Below, one piece after another: positions 15,641-16,019 of a DNA stretch of 16,019 bases. The position numbers and the translations under genes were made by a program. Each line of letters opens with the position of its first letter. Positions within the stretch are counted from its first letter, which is position 1. Below the pieces are notes generated by a model. The model saw nothing but the letters and a program-made list of their open reading frames with translations, had not been told where the DNA came from and made no database searches. Source of the DNA: JBKEDC01 sp047975205 (GTDB lineage Bacteria; Bacteroidota; Bacteroidia; Bacteroidales; Prolixibacteraceae); NCBI GenBank assembly GCA_047975205.1, contig JBKEDC010000013.1:1-16019 (forward strand), given 5' to 3'.

Positions 15641-15780
15641 TCACAACAGCCTCCCTTCGGTTTCCTTCTGCTATCATGCACAGGGTTATTCGCAACTGTC
15701 CTTTTTAAAGATGTAGACGATGAAATAGAACTCCCAATCCCTATTTTCCCACCTCTTCCTAAACTCTGCCCAAAATTTAA
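15641..15780. other. Unassigned stretch between the IS256 fragment and the microsatellites
   Basis: I see no supported gene. On the minus strand a frame continues from the repeat tracts and ends PVHDSRRKPKGG. That ending recalls short hypothetical proteins annotated next to rRNA operons or repeats in Bacteroides, so the DNA may be a repeated flank rather than coding. Confidence 0.35.
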
Positions 15781-15845
<65 letters not shown>

Positions 15846-15852
15846 CTCCATA

Positions 15853-15885
15853 CAAACAAACAAACAAACAAACAAACAAACAAAC
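15853..15885. repeat. Tetranucleotide microsatellite (CAAA), 8 copies
   Basis: Eight perfect CAAA units plus C, seven bases from the ACT tract and directly beside the rRNA operon terminator. On the minus strand it reads GTTT. Confidence 0.97.
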
Positions 15886-15887
15886 CC

Positions 15888-15923
15888 AAAAAATCCCTTG
15901 CTGAACATACGTCAACAAGGGAT
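15888..15923 (-). terminator. Rho-independent terminator of the rRNA operon
   Basis: On the minus strand ATCCCTTG (15923-15916) pairs with CAAGGGAT (15900-15893), extended by TGA/TCA across a one-base mismatch. TTTTTT follows. It lies about 12 nt after the 5S 3' end. Confidence 0.88.
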
Positions 15924-15934
15924 CTAATCTAAAA

Positions 15935-16019
15935 CGGCAACGACCTACGCTCCCACATCTGGTGCAGTACCATCGGCGGTAACGGGCTTCACTTCTCGGT
16001 GCGGCATGGGGAGAGGTGG
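15935..16019 (-). rRNA. rrf: 5S ribosomal RNA, 3' part (gene continues past the window end)
   Basis: The minus strand reads from the window edge through CCCCATGCCGCACCGAGAAG, then GTGAAGCCCGTTACCGCCGATGG, and ends GTAGGTCGTTGCCG. These are conserved 5S landmarks of loops B and C and the 3' strand, with Bacteroidetes-like sequence. About 85 of roughly 110 nt are in the window. It is the last gene of an rRNA operon transcribed leftward, and the terminator follows at once. Confidence 0.92.

Overview
The window looks like an AT-rich Bacteroidales chromosome, most likely Bacteroides or a close relative. The evidence is a hybrid two-component regulator of the Bacteroidetes type, a set of secreted arabinan-degrading glycoside hydrolases, Bacteroides-type conjugative-element genes (pcfK/pcfJ), promoter boxes of the TAnnTTTG type, and a Bacteroidetes-like 5S rRNA 3' half.

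Left part (about 1-3230): this is a mobile-element remnant. It starts with the 3' end of an IS982-family transposase. A five-gene minus-strand operon follows: a small membrane protein, a short protein with a domain seen in conjugative-element proteins, an acidic hypothetical protein, an intact pcfK and a pcfJ. The pcfJ frame is full length but interrupted by two in-frame TAG codons. The operon leader carries a near-perfect 47-nt palindrome, and behind it lies a minus-strand terminator that insulates the operon. From 3286 to 3520 a good plus-strand promoter and a strong terminator bracket about 200 nt of non-coding, faintly tRNA-like sequence.

Central part (about 3741-14435): five plus-strand genes form an arabinan or pectic-arabinan utilization cluster. 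They are a lipoprotein beta-L-arabinofuranosidase (GH127/GH146 type), a 1419-residue hybrid two-component sensor/regulator with 14 propeller repeats, a GH43, a GH51 alpha-L-arabinofuranosidase and a second GH43. The last four have the same order as I recall for BT0366-BT0369 of the B. thetaiotaomicron arabinan locus. The regulator probably senses arabinan oligosaccharides in the periplasm and switches on the GH43-GH51-GH43 operon. A direct repeat with a 21-bp period just upstream of that operon is the best candidate operator. The enzymes would trim side chains and ends of arabino-oligosaccharides to L-arabinose. No SusC/SusD pair is in the window. The cluster ends in a strong bidirectional terminator.

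Right part (about 14460-16019): this holds decayed IS30-family and IS256-family transposase remnants laid end to end, then an unassigned stretch with two adjacent microsatellites (ACT x21 and CAAA x8). Last come the terminator and the 3' part of a 5S rRNA gene, the end of a minus-strand rRNA operon that continues past the window. The sugar-utilization cluster is thus bordered on both sides by mobile-element scars.
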